64,000 bases of DNA from Neorhizobium sp. UBA3556 (lineage in GTDB: Bacteria; Pseudomonadota; Alphaproteobacteria; Rhizobiales; Rhizobiaceae): assembly GCA_002376235.1 (NCBI GenBank), contig DFNX01000001.1, positions 305,891 through 369,890 on the forward strand. The letters run 5' to 3'. The notes under the pieces were generated by a model, which was not told the origin of the DNA, did not search any database, and worked only from the letters and a program-made list of their open reading frames with translations. This document shows positions 42,108 to 50,407 of the stretch, piece after piece; the first letter of the stretch is position 1, and every line of letters starts with the position of its first letter. Position numbers and translations under genes: made by a program.

Positions 42108-43019
42108 ATGACAATGCTCGGTCTGCTCGTCGCCTTTGGCGGCGGGATTTTCGGCGCCGCAATCGGCGCCTTGCCTGCTTTCGCCTTCGTCGGCATCCTG
42201 ACGATGCTCGGCGTCGGCATCCAGCTTGCGGTTGCCCCCGCGGCGACGGATTTTTTCGGCATCCCTTTCGGCGTATTCGGCCCCCATGTCGGTGGTTTCG
42301 CCTCGGGTGTCGCCGCTGCAGCCTATGCTGCCTGCAAGGGCAAGCTCGATAGTGGCCGCAATATAACGACTGCCGGCATGGGCCTGAACAGCCCGGATGT
42401 GCTTTTGGTCGGCGGCGCTTTCGGCATCGTCGGTTATGTGATCTTCTGGCTGCTCAGCATGGTGCCGAATTTTTCGCCGACCCTCGCCTGGACCGACCTG
42501 CCCGGCATGACCGTCGTCATCTCGGCCTTCATCGCCCGTTTCATCTGGGGCACCTGCGGCCTGTGCGGCAAGGCTGAACCCGGTCACAAGTTCTTCGAAC
42601 CGACCGACGCCACCAAGTGGCTGGTCTTCCAGAGCGGCGTTGGCCAGCTGGTGATGATCGGTATCGGTGGCGGTCTGCTCGGCGGATGGCTTGGGCTTAC
42701 CTATGGTACACCCGGCGCGCTTCTCGCCTTCGGCATCGCCGCATCCAGCCTGTTGTTTCTCACCGTTGGCGTGCTGACACCGGTGACCCACCATATCATG
42801 CTGCCGGCTGCCATCGTCGGCGCATCCTCGGGCAGCATCATCTGGGCAGGCATCGCCGGTCTCGTCTGCGCCTTTGTCGGTGAGTTTTTCGCCCGGCTGT
42901 TTCTCTGCCACGGCGACACGCATATCGACCCGCCGGCCTGCACCATCGCGCTGATGACGCTGGTCTTTAACGGACTAACCTTCCTCGGCTTCTGGGCCTT
43001 GATCCCGATCCCGGTCTAA
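42108..43019 (+). CDS. Multi-pass membrane protein of unknown family, divergent from the BMC operon (candidate transporter)
   Basis: 303 residues with about nine hydrophobic segments and unusual glycine density (LVAFGGGIFGAAIGALPAFAF; GIGGGLLGGWLGL). Conserved-looking polar sites include FGPHVGGFASG, GLNSPDVLLVGG, WGTCGLCG with two Cys, and CHGDTHIDPPACT with His/Asp/Cys near the last helix. I do not recognise the family. AAGGAGG seven bases upstream fixes the ATG at 42108; the longer open frame has no such site. Divergence from the BMC operon makes it a candidate diol uptake protein or a metabolite exporter; this is inference. Confidence 0.8.
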   Translation: MTMLGLLVAFGGGIFGAAIGALPAFAFVGILTMLGVGIQLAVAPAATDFFGIPFGVFGPHVGGFASGVAAAAYAACKGKLDSGRNITTAGMGLNSPDVLLVGGAFGIVGYVIFWLLSMVPNFSPTLAWTDLPGMTVVISAFIARFIWGTCGLCGKAEPGHKFFEPTDATKWLVFQSGVGQLVMIGIGGGLLGGWLGLTYGTPGALLAFGIAASSLLFLTVGVLTPVTHHIMLPAAIVGASSGSIIWAGIAGLVCAFVGEFFARLFLCHGDTHIDPPACTIALMTLVFNGLTFLGFWALIPIPV

Positions 43020-43107
43020 AACGGCTGTCGGCCTCCTTGGACCGGAGGCGGTGCGATAATCCCTTCCGATGGCGCCGCCGCCATTTCATGCTGAACTGAG
43101 AACAGGA

Positions 43108-43138
43108 CGTGCCCCGAAAGGAGATCGGGGCACGTTTT
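43108..43138 (+). terminator. Intrinsic terminator between the membrane protein gene and uxaB
   Basis: Perfect 10-bp stem (CGTGCCCCGA/TCGGGGCACG) with a 7-base loop, followed by TTTT on the plus strand. It separates two convergent genes. Confidence 0.85.
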
Positions 43139-43153
43139 CGTTCGGCCTCAGGC

Positions 43154-44602
43154 CTAGTCGAGGAAAGCCTGCAGGCGTTCGAAGGAGAAGGCTTCTTCGG
43201 TCAGGTAGCGGAAATCTTCGACAACCTTAGCCCTCAGTTGCGGCGTGTCGATCGAACGCCCCCAGAACGATGTTTCCTGCAGATAGGCGGCAACCATCGC
43301 CTCGACATCACCAAGCGCACCGATCGCCTTGATCTTTTCGACCACTTCAGCTGCATCGCGCGGCGGCAGGGCATCCGCGCCCTTGAACCGGCCCAGATAG
43401 AAGGCCAGCCACGAGGCGAGCGACAGCGTCATCAGCGGTGCCGGCTTGCCGAACTTTTCTTGATAGGCGATGAGCCGTTCCAGATTGCGCGTCTGATATT
43501 TGACGATCCCGTTGAGGCTGATGTCATACCAGAGATGCCGGATATAGGGGTTCTGGAACCGGCGCAGCACGGCCGCGGCAAACTCCTCCAGCTCCGCCTT
43601 GGGCAGGGTGAGGAACGGGATGACCTCTTCGTTCAGAAGCCGGTCGAGAAATTTTGCGCCTGCCGGCTGCGTGACGGCTTCGCCGACCGATTCAACCCCG
43701 GCCAGCAGCGAAAGAGCGCAAAGACCGGTATGCGCCCCATTGAGGATCGCCACCTTGCGCGCTTTGTAGGGCGTTGCATCGTCGACGACGAGTGTTCCCT
43801 CGTCATAGTCGGCAAGCGGGATCCTCAGATCCGGCATGCCCGGCTTCTTCTCGATGACGAAGAAATGGAAGAGTTCGGCCGCCGACATGAACTTGTCTTC
43901 GTATCCGAGTTCCTGCATCAGCGCGTCCGCCTCAGCGCGGGGGTAACCAGGCACGATGCGGTCGACCAGCGTGTTATAGAAGGCATTGTCCTTCTCCAGC
44001 CAGGTGATGAAGGCCGGATCAAGCTTCCATTCACTGGCATGCTGGAGAACGATGCGCCGCAATTCATCGCCATTGTGGTCGATGAGTTCGCAGGCGATCA
44101 TCTGCAACCCGGCTTCCGCCTTGCCGCCGAACGCCGTCCAGCGTTCGAAAAGGAAACGGGTCAGCTTGCCGGGGAAGGAAACCTGCGGCGCATCGTCGAA
44201 CTTGACCGTCGGAACATATGCAATGCCGGCATCGGTCGTGTTCGAGACGACGACGGTGATGTTGGCATCATGCGCCAATGCCAGAACATCCTTCCAGCTC
44301 TCATGCGAAGGGATCTCCTGGCGCACGCAGGCGACCAGTCGCGGCTCGGAGACCTTGTCGCCGGCCTCGTTCACGCCGCGCGACAACACAGTGTAGACAC
44401 CGTCCTGTTCGTTCAGCGTGAAGGGCAGGCCGCCAGCGATCGGGCGAAGCACGATGAGCCCCCAGTCCGCTCCCGCTTTTTCGTTCAGAAGGTCGATCTT
44501 CCAGTCGACGAAGGAGCGCAGGAAATTGCCTTCTCCCCATTGCAGAATACGCGGCGTCGGGCGGGCGCGGCCCTTCAGAAAGCTCTCATCGAGACGTTTC
44601 AT
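43154..44602 (-). CDS. uxaB: Tagaturonate reductase (altronate oxidoreductase)
   Basis: 482 residues, matching E. coli UxaB in length and sequence: ILQWGEGNFLRSFVDWKIDLLNE, VVSNTTDAGIAY, FPGKLTRFLFERW, ACELIDHNGDELRR, VDRIVPGYPR, KVAILNGAHTGL and FQNPYIRHLWYDISLNG. It interconverts D-tagaturonate and D-altronate with NAD(H) in galacturonate breakdown. The ATG at 44602 starts the family-typical sequence MKRLDES; the open frame upstream is spurious. No uxaA or uxaC lies in the window. Confidence 0.93.
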   Translation of the reverse strand: MKRLDESFLKGRARPTPRILQWGEGNFLRSFVDWKIDLLNEKAGADWGLIVLRPIAGGLPFTLNEQDGVYTVLSRGVNEAGDKVSEPRLVACVRQEIPSHESWKDVLALAHDANITVVVSNTTDAGIAYVPTVKFDDAPQVSFPGKLTRFLFERWTAFGGKAEAGLQMIACELIDHNGDELRRIVLQHASEWKLDPAFITWLEKDNAFYNTLVDRIVPGYPRAEADALMQELGYEDKFMSAAELFHFFVIEKKPGMPDLRIPLADYDEGTLVVDDATPYKARKVAILNGAHTGLCALSLLAGVESVGEAVTQPAGAKFLDRLLNEEVIPFLTLPKAELEEFAAAVLRRFQNPYIRHLWYDISLNGIVKYQTRNLERLIAYQEKFGKPAPLMTLSLASWLAFYLGRFKGADALPPRDAAEVVEKIKAIGALGDVEAMVAAYLQETSFWGRSIDTPQLRAKVVEDFRYLTEEAFSFERLQAFLD

Positions 44603-44878
44603 GTATCTTTTTTCCTTGATGCAAAGGCATTGATGAAAGAGTGACCTGCGATTTGAAGATGACGATTTCAAAAATGTCTTTGATCTCGATACGTGTCGCG
44701 GTGCCAACCGCAACTTTCAGGACGTATTCGATAACCTGCATGGAGGGCTGTATCGCTCCCATCCAGCTGATGGGGCTGCGCAACGCACGGTTCTGAAGGA
44801 ATGCGACGTGCTTTGACCCATGACGCAATGATCGGATGGGCAGCCAGGCGACATCTGGTCGCGGCTCAAGATCGACGA

Positions 44879-45256
44879 TTAAAACAACCGGAACGGACCG
44901 AAATGGAGCAGCCCGGCAATAGCACACGCGGCAAAAGACAGGGAAAGCAAGACAGCGCCGATCAACCCGGCTGAAGTCGCAGGCTTGGCCGTGTCCTCGC
45001 CCATGGCCTCAGCCCTCTGCATCGCTTGTGAGGCAGCCACCCCGGCACTAGCATCAAAGGAAGACTGAGCAGATGCAACCTCGTGCACCACCTCGGCTCT
45101 TCTATCGACCGAGACATGTTTGATGGAATTCTCATCTAGTTTGACCGCGAAGGTCAAACGAGGTTCGACCTGGAGCTTTTCCATGACCTTTTCGGCCGCT
45201 TCGACCTCATCCTCCGCCTCAACAAGCCCGGTATAGGTAACGAGATAAAACGGCAT
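44879..45256 (-). CDS. Small protein with C-terminal membrane anchor, unknown function
   Basis: 125 residues. A soluble N-terminal part (FYLVTYTGLVEAEDEVEAAEKVMEKL) is followed by a Ser/Ala/Thr linker, then one C-terminal membrane helix (AGLIGAVLLSLSFAACAIAGLL) ending in a short tail. Not recognised; it looks like a tail-anchored conserved hypothetical. The 276 bases between it and uxaB hold no supported gene. Confidence 0.65.
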   Translation of the reverse strand: MPFYLVTYTGLVEAEDEVEAAEKVMEKLQVEPRLTFAVKLDENSIKHVSVDRRAEVVHEVASAQSSFDASAGVAASQAMQRAEAMGEDTAKPATSAGLIGAVLLSLSFAACAIAGLLHFGPFRLF

Positions 45257-45435
45257 ATGTCTTTCACACCGGGCGCGTTTGCATGGAGAAGGCCTGCCGG
45301 AAAAGGCAGTGCTTAAGTGCCTGATCGCAACTGATTAAGGCAATATCCGGGCCGTAATCAATTCCTGTTTTTTGATTGCCTCAAACGGCGCCCTTGCCGG
45401 CCCTCGCAATCGTGAAGCCTGTAACGAAGTCTTCC

Positions 45436-46197
45436 ATGGAACCGGCGATTGACAAGCAGATGGCCATCGGACAGTTTGAAATCATGAATGCATCGGCTGA
45501 TTGGTTGTCAGAAAATAGCCCGATCAGTCGAGTAAATGCGGCTGAAGCGGTATTCGAGGATCTGCGCTCGGCCATATCCTCCGGCCGTATCGAAGTCGGC
45601 ACACGACTGCCGTCCGAAACGCATCTTGCCAGAAAATTCGGTGTTAGCCGTCCGGTCATTCGCGAAGCCCTGCGTTCGCTGCAGACGCTTGGCATGACGC
45701 AGACCCGCACCGGTAGCGGAACATTCGTCACGACAGCGGCCCCTTCAAGCGACCTTCGTTACAGCGGCTACTCCGCCCGTGATCTTATCGAGGCCAGACC
45801 CTTTATCGAGGTTCCAGCTGCGGGCTGGGCGGCTGTTCGGCGCAGTGATAGTCAAGCTCGGGATCTTCTGAACCTATGTGACGCCATGGATCATGAGGAA
45901 GACCCGCATCGCTGGGTCACGCTCGATTCGGAATTCCACATGCTGCTGGCAAAATCCTCCGGCAACACATTATTCGAAAAGATCGTGATGGATGCCCGCG
46001 ATGCGCTGATGCAGCAATCCGAACTGGTCAACCTGATGGCCAGCCGGCGCCTGGCGTCCAATGGCGAACACCGTCAGATTGCGATGGCGGTGCATGCCGG
46101 CTCGCAAGAAGATGCCTCGCGAGCCATGGAGCTTCATCTCGGTCAGGTGAAGCTGGCCGTCACCGAGATTATCGGAGAAGCTCAGTCGATCCGCTGA
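45436..46197 (+). CDS. GntR-family (FCD) regulator, AnsR-like
   Basis: About 253 residues. Winged helix at ~35-105 (AVFEDLRSAISSGRIEVGTRLPSE; LARKFGVSRPVIREALRSLQTLGM; RTGSGTFV), then an FCD ligand domain (IEARPFIEVPAAGWAAV; LDSEFHMLLAKSSGNTLFEKI; HRQIAMAVHAG). Neighbouring aspartase, asparagine permease and asparaginase genes match the R. etli ans set, whose repressor AnsR is of this family. The start is uncertain among 45376 (TTG), 45436 and 45460. Its end overlaps the convergent aspartase gene by 29 bases. Confidence 0.85.
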   Translation: MEPAIDKQMAIGQFEIMNASADWLSENSPISRVNAAEAVFEDLRSAISSGRIEVGTRLPSETHLARKFGVSRPVIREALRSLQTLGMTQTRTGSGTFVTTAAPSSDLRYSGYSARDLIEARPFIEVPAAGWAAVRRSDSQARDLLNLCDAMDHEEDPHRWVTLDSEFHMLLAKSSGNTLFEKIVMDARDALMQQSELVNLMASRRLASNGEHRQIAMAVHAGSQEDASRAMELHLGQVKLAVTEIIGEAQSIR

Positions 46198-47605
46198 CAG
46201 GTTCGACACTGGGTGGCTGGACATTGGCCAGAATTTCCGGGCGCAGTGCCTTTTCCAGCTGTTCGGCAGTCAGGTGACCGCGCTCGAGCACGACCTCGAC
46301 GATCGTGCGGCCGGTTTCCAGCGCTTCCCGCGCAACCTGTGTGGCTGCGTAATAACCGATCAACGGATTAAGCGCGGTGGCAAGACCGAGCGACTGCTCC
46401 AGCCGTAGTGCCATGATGCCGGGGTTTGCCGTAATCCCATCGATGCAACGTTCCGCCAGAATGCGGCATGCCGCGTCCAGATGCGCAATGCTGTCGCTGA
46501 GTGAACGGACGATCACCGGCTCGAATGCGTTGAGCTGCAACTGTCCGGCCTCAGCCGCCATGGTGATGGTGATGTCATTGCCGATCACCGAAAATGCCAC
46601 CTGATTGACCACTTCCGGAATAACCGGATTGACTTTGCCCGGCATGATGCTCGATCCCGCCTGCATGGCTGGCAGATTGATCTCGCCGATACCGGCGCGC
46701 GGTCCGGACGAAAGCAGCCGCAAGTCATTGCAGGTCTTGGACAGCTTCACCGCAACGCGTTTCAACACACCGGATAGATGCACGAAGGCGCCCGGATCCT
46801 GCGTTGCCTCGATCAGATCCGCCGCCGTCGTCAGGGGGCGACCGGTCAGGCGGGCAAGATGCGAGCAGGCCAGCGCCGCATAACCGGGCGGTGCATTGAG
46901 CCCGGTGCCGATCGCGGTCGCACCGAGATTGATTTCATGCAGCAGGTTCGCCGATTCCAGAAGGCGCGCGCGGTCTTCACCCAGCATGACGGCGAAAACC
47001 CGAAACTCCTGACCGAGCGTCATCGGCACGGCATCCTGCAACTGGGTGCGCCCCACCTTGAGGATGGCATCGAATTCCTTCGCCTTGCGCTCGAATGCAG
47101 CCTGCAGGAATTCCATCGACGCCGCCAGCCCGTCTATGGCCTCGATCGTGCCGACATTGATCGCGGTCGGATAGGCATCATTGGTGGACTGGCTGAGATT
47201 GACATGGTCATTCGGGTGCAGCTGGCCATAGTCACCCTTGACGTGACCGAGCAGTTCAAGCGCGCGGTTGGCGATCACCTCGTTGGCATTCATGTTGGTG
47301 GATGTCCCGGCGCCGCCCTGGATCACATCGACGACAAACTGGTCGTGCAAGGCCCCGGCCCGGATCTCCCGGCAGGCGGCGACGATTGCGTCGCGTCGAT
47401 CTCTATCCAGAAAGCCGAGTTCATGATTGGCCTCGGCTGCCGCTTCCTTGACATAGGCAAGTCCGCGAATGACGTGTGGGTAACGGCTGACCGTAATGCC
47501 GGTCACCGGAAAATTGTCGACCGCCCTTGCCGTATGGACTCCCCAATAGGCATCGGCTGGAATTTCCTTTGCACCGAGCAGGTCTTTTTCAATGCGTGTT
47601 GCCAT
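46169..47605 (-). CDS. ansB: Aspartate ammonia-lyase (aspartase)
   Basis: 478 residues. The fumarase/aspartase superfamily signature GSSIMPGKVNPVIPEVV is present, with VDVIQGGAGTSTNMNANEVI, NDHVNLSQSTNDAYPTA and GRTQLQDAVPMTLGQEF. It deaminates L-aspartate to fumarate and ammonia, completing asparagine catabolism begun by AnsA. The ATG at 47605 is nine bases after GGAGG; the ATG at 47614 would abut the ribosome-binding site and is unlikely. Confidence 0.92.
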   Translation of the reverse strand: MATRIEKDLLGAKEIPADAYWGVHTARAVDNFPVTGITVSRYPHVIRGLAYVKEAAAEANHELGFLDRDRRDAIVAACREIRAGALHDQFVVDVIQGGAGTSTNMNANEVIANRALELLGHVKGDYGQLHPNDHVNLSQSTNDAYPTAINVGTIEAIDGLAASMEFLQAAFERKAKEFDAILKVGRTQLQDAVPMTLGQEFRVFAVMLGEDRARLLESANLLHEINLGATAIGTGLNAPPGYAALACSHLARLTGRPLTTAADLIEATQDPGAFVHLSGVLKRVAVKLSKTCNDLRLLSSGPRAGIGEINLPAMQAGSSIMPGKVNPVIPEVVNQVAFSVIGNDITITMAAEAGQLQLNAFEPVIVRSLSDSIAHLDAACRILAERCIDGITANPGIMALRLEQSLGLATALNPLIGYYAATQVAREALETGRTIVEVVLERGHLTAEQLEKALRPEILANVQPPSVEPVSGSTELLR

Positions 47606-47625
47606 TTCTGGCATCCTCCACCAAA

Positions 47626-47658
47626 GTTAAATCTGTCATGCTGTATGACAGATTTAAC
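47626..47658. promoter_or_regulatory. Perfect 14-bp-arm palindrome, candidate AnsR operator
   Basis: GTTAAATCTGTCAT and its exact reverse complement flank a 5-base spacer (GCTGT), in the divergent region just upstream of the aspartase ribosome-binding site. The inner TGTCAT/ATGACA is of GntR-operator type. It should repress aspartase and possibly the permease promoter. Confidence 0.8.
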
Positions 47659-47693
47659 CAGATAATCCTCTACGCTCGAAATCGTCAATTGAT

Positions 47694-47713
47694 TTTCGTC
47701 AATCTTGACGAAA
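47694..47713. promoter_or_regulatory. Second inverted repeat in the ans divergent region
   Basis: TTTCGTCAA and TTGACGAAA are perfect 9-bp arms with a 2-base spacer. TCGTCAAT also occurs at 47682, 15 bases before the same sequence in this repeat. The sequence differs from the 47626 palindrome, so a second regulator or an RNA polymerase-region element may be involved. Confidence 0.6.
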
Positions 47714-47737
47714 CCACAATTACCGCTCTATGAAAGC

Positions 47738-47761
47738 AAAATCTGTATTACAGCATTACAG
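47738..47761. promoter_or_regulatory. Degenerate second copy of the ans operator
   Basis: AAAATCTGTATTACAGCATTACAG repeats the AAATCTGT half of the 47626 palindrome and has a weaker TGTATTACA-like centre. It is nearer the permease gene and may be its operator. Confidence 0.55.
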
Positions 47762-47845
47762 GCTTACCGACGAAATAGACGTATGATCGAAGAACATCCG
47801 GCGCGATCGGCAAAGGATGCGAAAGCTCTAGGGAGGAGCGTTTCA

Positions 47846-49321
47846 GTGGATACATCGACACAGGCCAAAGCTGAAGAGGGCATCGAGTTCGCCGAGGATC
47901 TCGGCTACAAGAAGGCCCTCAAACCCCGTCAGATCCAGATGATCGCCATTGGCGGCGCCATCGGAACCGGCCTCTTTCTAGGCGCGGGCGGAAGATTAGC
48001 AACGGCCGGCCCCGCCCTCATCTTCGTTTACGCGATCTGCGGCTTCTTTGCCTTTCTGGTGCTGCGCGCACTCGGCGAACTGATCATGCACCGCCCGACT
48101 TCGGGCTCGTTCGTTTCCTACGCCCGCGAATTCTACGGCGAGAAAATGGCCTTCGCCGTCGGCTGGATGTACTGGCTGAACTGGGCCATGACCGCCGTCG
48201 CTGATGTGACGGCAGTCGCGCTCTACATGAACTTCTTCAAGCAGTATGTGCCCTTCCTTGCAGGCATAGACCAATGGGTGTTTGCAGCCGTTGCACTTCT
48301 GGTCGTGTTGGCCATGAACATGCTTTCGGTGAAGGTGTTTGGCGAGCTGGAATTCTGGTTCAGCCTCATCAAGGTTCTGGCGCTTGTCACCTTCCTGATT
48401 GTCGGTATCTATTTCGTCATCTTCGGCACGCCGATCGAAGGCCATGTCACCGGTTTCAGCGTGATCACCGATAATGGCGGTTTCCTGCCCAATGGCATAT
48501 TGCCTGCCTTCGTCATCATCCAGGGTGTGATATTCGCCTATGCCTCGATCGAACTGATCGGCACCACGGCCGGCGAGACCGAAGATCCGCGGAAGATCAT
48601 GCCCCTCGCCATCCGCACGGTCGTTGTTCGCCTTCTGGTATTCTATGTCGGCTCTGTCGTGCTCTTGTCGCTGCTTCTGCCCTACAGCGCGTACAAGGCC
48701 GGCGAGAGCCCGTTCGTCACCTTCTTCGGCGCGATCGGCATCGAAGGTGCCGATATCATCATGAACCTCGTGGTCCTGACCGCCGTCCTTTCGTCCCTGA
48801 ATGCCGGCCTCTATTCCACCGGACGTATTCTGCATTCGATGGCCGTCTCGGGCTCAGCACCGGCCGTCCTTGCCAGGATGAACAAGGCGGGTGTGCCCTA
48901 TGGCGGCATTGCCGTAACGGCCGCCGTCACTGCGATCGGCATCGTCCTCAATGCCATAGTTCCTGCAATGGCCTTCGAGATCGCGCTTAACCTCGCAGCA
49001 CTCGGCATCATCAGCGCCTGGGCGGTGATCGTGCTGTGCCAGCTGAAACTCTGGAGCCTCGCGCGCCAGGGCAAGATGACCCGTCCGGATTTCCCGATGC
49101 TCGGCGCCCCCTATACCGGCATCCTCACGCTCGTCTTCCTGTTCAGCGTTCTGGTTCTGATGGCGCTGGATTACCCGGTCGGCAGCTGGACGATCGGATC
49201 GCTGATCATCATCATTCCGACGCTCGTGATCGGCTGGTATCTGGCACGGGACCGCATCGCGGCTATCGCTGCGGAAAATGCCGCAAGGCAATCCGCAACA
49301 ACGGATCGGACCGCATCGTGA
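47846..49321 (+). CDS. ansP: L-asparagine permease (APC family)
   Basis: About 491 residues with 12 membrane helices, very close to E. coli AnsP: QIQMIAIGGAIGTGLFLGAG, LRALGELIMHRPTSGSFVSY, MYWLNWAMTAVADVTAVALYM, GTTAGETEDPRKIMP and SSLNAGLYSTGRILHSMAVSG. It imports asparagine by proton symport. The GTG at 47846, nine bases after GGGAGG, is preferred; ATG 47783 would place the start before that site and within the operator-rich region. The stop overlaps the ansA start. Confidence 0.9.
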   Translation: MDTSTQAKAEEGIEFAEDLGYKKALKPRQIQMIAIGGAIGTGLFLGAGGRLATAGPALIFVYAICGFFAFLVLRALGELIMHRPTSGSFVSYAREFYGEKMAFAVGWMYWLNWAMTAVADVTAVALYMNFFKQYVPFLAGIDQWVFAAVALLVVLAMNMLSVKVFGELEFWFSLIKVLALVTFLIVGIYFVIFGTPIEGHVTGFSVITDNGGFLPNGILPAFVIIQGVIFAYASIELIGTTAGETEDPRKIMPLAIRTVVVRLLVFYVGSVVLLSLLLPYSAYKAGESPFVTFFGAIGIEGADIIMNLVVLTAVLSSLNAGLYSTGRILHSMAVSGSAPAVLARMNKAGVPYGGIAVTAAVTAIGIVLNAIVPAMAFEIALNLAALGIISAWAVIVLCQLKLWSLARQGKMTRPDFPMLGAPYTGILTLVFLFSVLVLMALDYPVGSWTIGSLIIIIPTLVIGWYLARDRIAAIAAENAARQSATTDRTAS

Positions 49322-50250
49322 TAGCCGTATCGAAAAAGCCTCTGGTGGCGATCATCGCCACCGGTGGCACCATTGCAAGCGAGCGTGGCGCCAATGGCGC
49401 CAGCCTTCCGAGCCTCGGAGGCGACAGCCTTTTGGGCAATCTTCCCGACATCGGCGTCGATCTCAAGGCGATCGACCTGATGGCGAAGGATTCCGCCAGC
49501 CTGACGCTCTCCGACATGCAGACCATCAGTACGACCGTAAAAGCCCTTCTCGCTGATGCTGCTGTCGATGGTGTCGTTGTCGTCCACGGCACGGATGCGA
49601 TGGAAGAGACCTCGCTCCTCGTGCAGTTGCAGAACGCCCTGACCAAACCGGTCATATTCACCGGCGCTCAGTTCACCGCCGACCATCCGCGGGCCGATGG
49701 CCCAGCCAATCTGGCAGCCGCCATCTCGGCTGCTACCGAAGGCAGCAATACCGAGCGCGGTGTGCTGGTCTGTTTCGGCGGCAGAACCTATCCCGCCTGG
49801 GGCCTCTACAAACATTCCGCCACCGATACCGACGCCTTTCGGCAATCACGGACAGAAGAGAACCCGCAGTTTCATTTTCCCGAAAATGTCGATCATCTGC
49901 GCATCGATATCCTGGCGATCTATCCCGGCTGCGACGGCGTGTTCGTCGATGCCAGCCTTGCCGCCGGCGCAAACGGCATCGTTCTCGCGGCGCTCGGCTC
50001 CGGCAACGCAACTCCTGCAATCGTGGACGCCGTAAGCCGCTGCAAGGAAAAACGGATCCCCGTCATCATCTCAAGCCGCGTCCCCGAAGGCACATTGATG
50101 GCGAGTTATGGCGGCGGCGGCGGCGGCCATGATCTGGATCAGGCGGGTGCCATACATTCAGCCAATCTGCGGCCTGGCCAAGCCCGTATCCTGCTCGCGA
50201 CGATGATGGCCGGCAAAAAAGCAGACCAACTCCAAGAGGTCTTTGGCTAA
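49318..50250 (+). CDS. ansA: L-asparaginase
   Basis: 310 residues. Catalytic Thr regions are intact: IIATGGTIAS near the N-terminus and VVVHGTDAMEETSLLVQ around residue 90. FTGAQFTADHPRADGPANL and SRVPEGTLMASYGGGGGGHDL follow. It hydrolyses L-asparagine to aspartate and ammonia. No signal peptide, so cytoplasmic. It starts with GTG overlapping the permease stop (GTGA), so the two are translated together. Confidence 0.92.
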   Translation: MIAVSKKPLVAIIATGGTIASERGANGASLPSLGGDSLLGNLPDIGVDLKAIDLMAKDSASLTLSDMQTISTTVKALLADAAVDGVVVVHGTDAMEETSLLVQLQNALTKPVIFTGAQFTADHPRADGPANLAAAISAATEGSNTERGVLVCFGGRTYPAWGLYKHSATDTDAFRQSRTEENPQFHFPENVDHLRIDILAIYPGCDGVFVDASLAAGANGIVLAALGSGNATPAIVDAVSRCKEKRIPVIISSRVPEGTLMASYGGGGGGHDLDQAGAIHSANLRPGQARILLATMMAGKKADQLQEVFG

Positions 50251-50302
50251 GCCTTTTCCTCCTGTCTTCGAAATGCGAATTTCAGTTTCCGTTTCGATGT
50301 AG

Positions 50303-50400
50303 AGATGACCGCTCGAGAGTTGCCATACAGTGGACAGTCAATGAGTAGGTCCACTGCCTGGCGTTTTCATCGATTTATTAACCTGATCAAGCGGTCATCT
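50303..50400. repeat. Nested inverted repeats between ansA and the TRAP operon
   Basis: An 11-bp perfect pair (AGATGACCGCT 50303-50313, AGCGGTCATCT 50390-50400) encloses an 8-bp perfect pair (CAGTGGAC 50328-50335, GTCCACTG 50349-50356). The arms lie between convergent genes and could act as a bidirectional termination or stability structure; there is no T run. Confidence 0.6.
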
Positions 50401-50407
50401 CCGCTGC

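Noticed and set aside
43109..44644. 511-codon frame antisense to uxaB
   Set aside because: Shadow of uxaB; starts inside the terminator region and has no recognisable motif.
44586..44927. 113-codon frame overlapping the uxaB start on the minus strand
   Set aside because: No ribosome-binding site, no family resemblance, and it overlaps both flanking genes; treated as leader sequence of uxaB.
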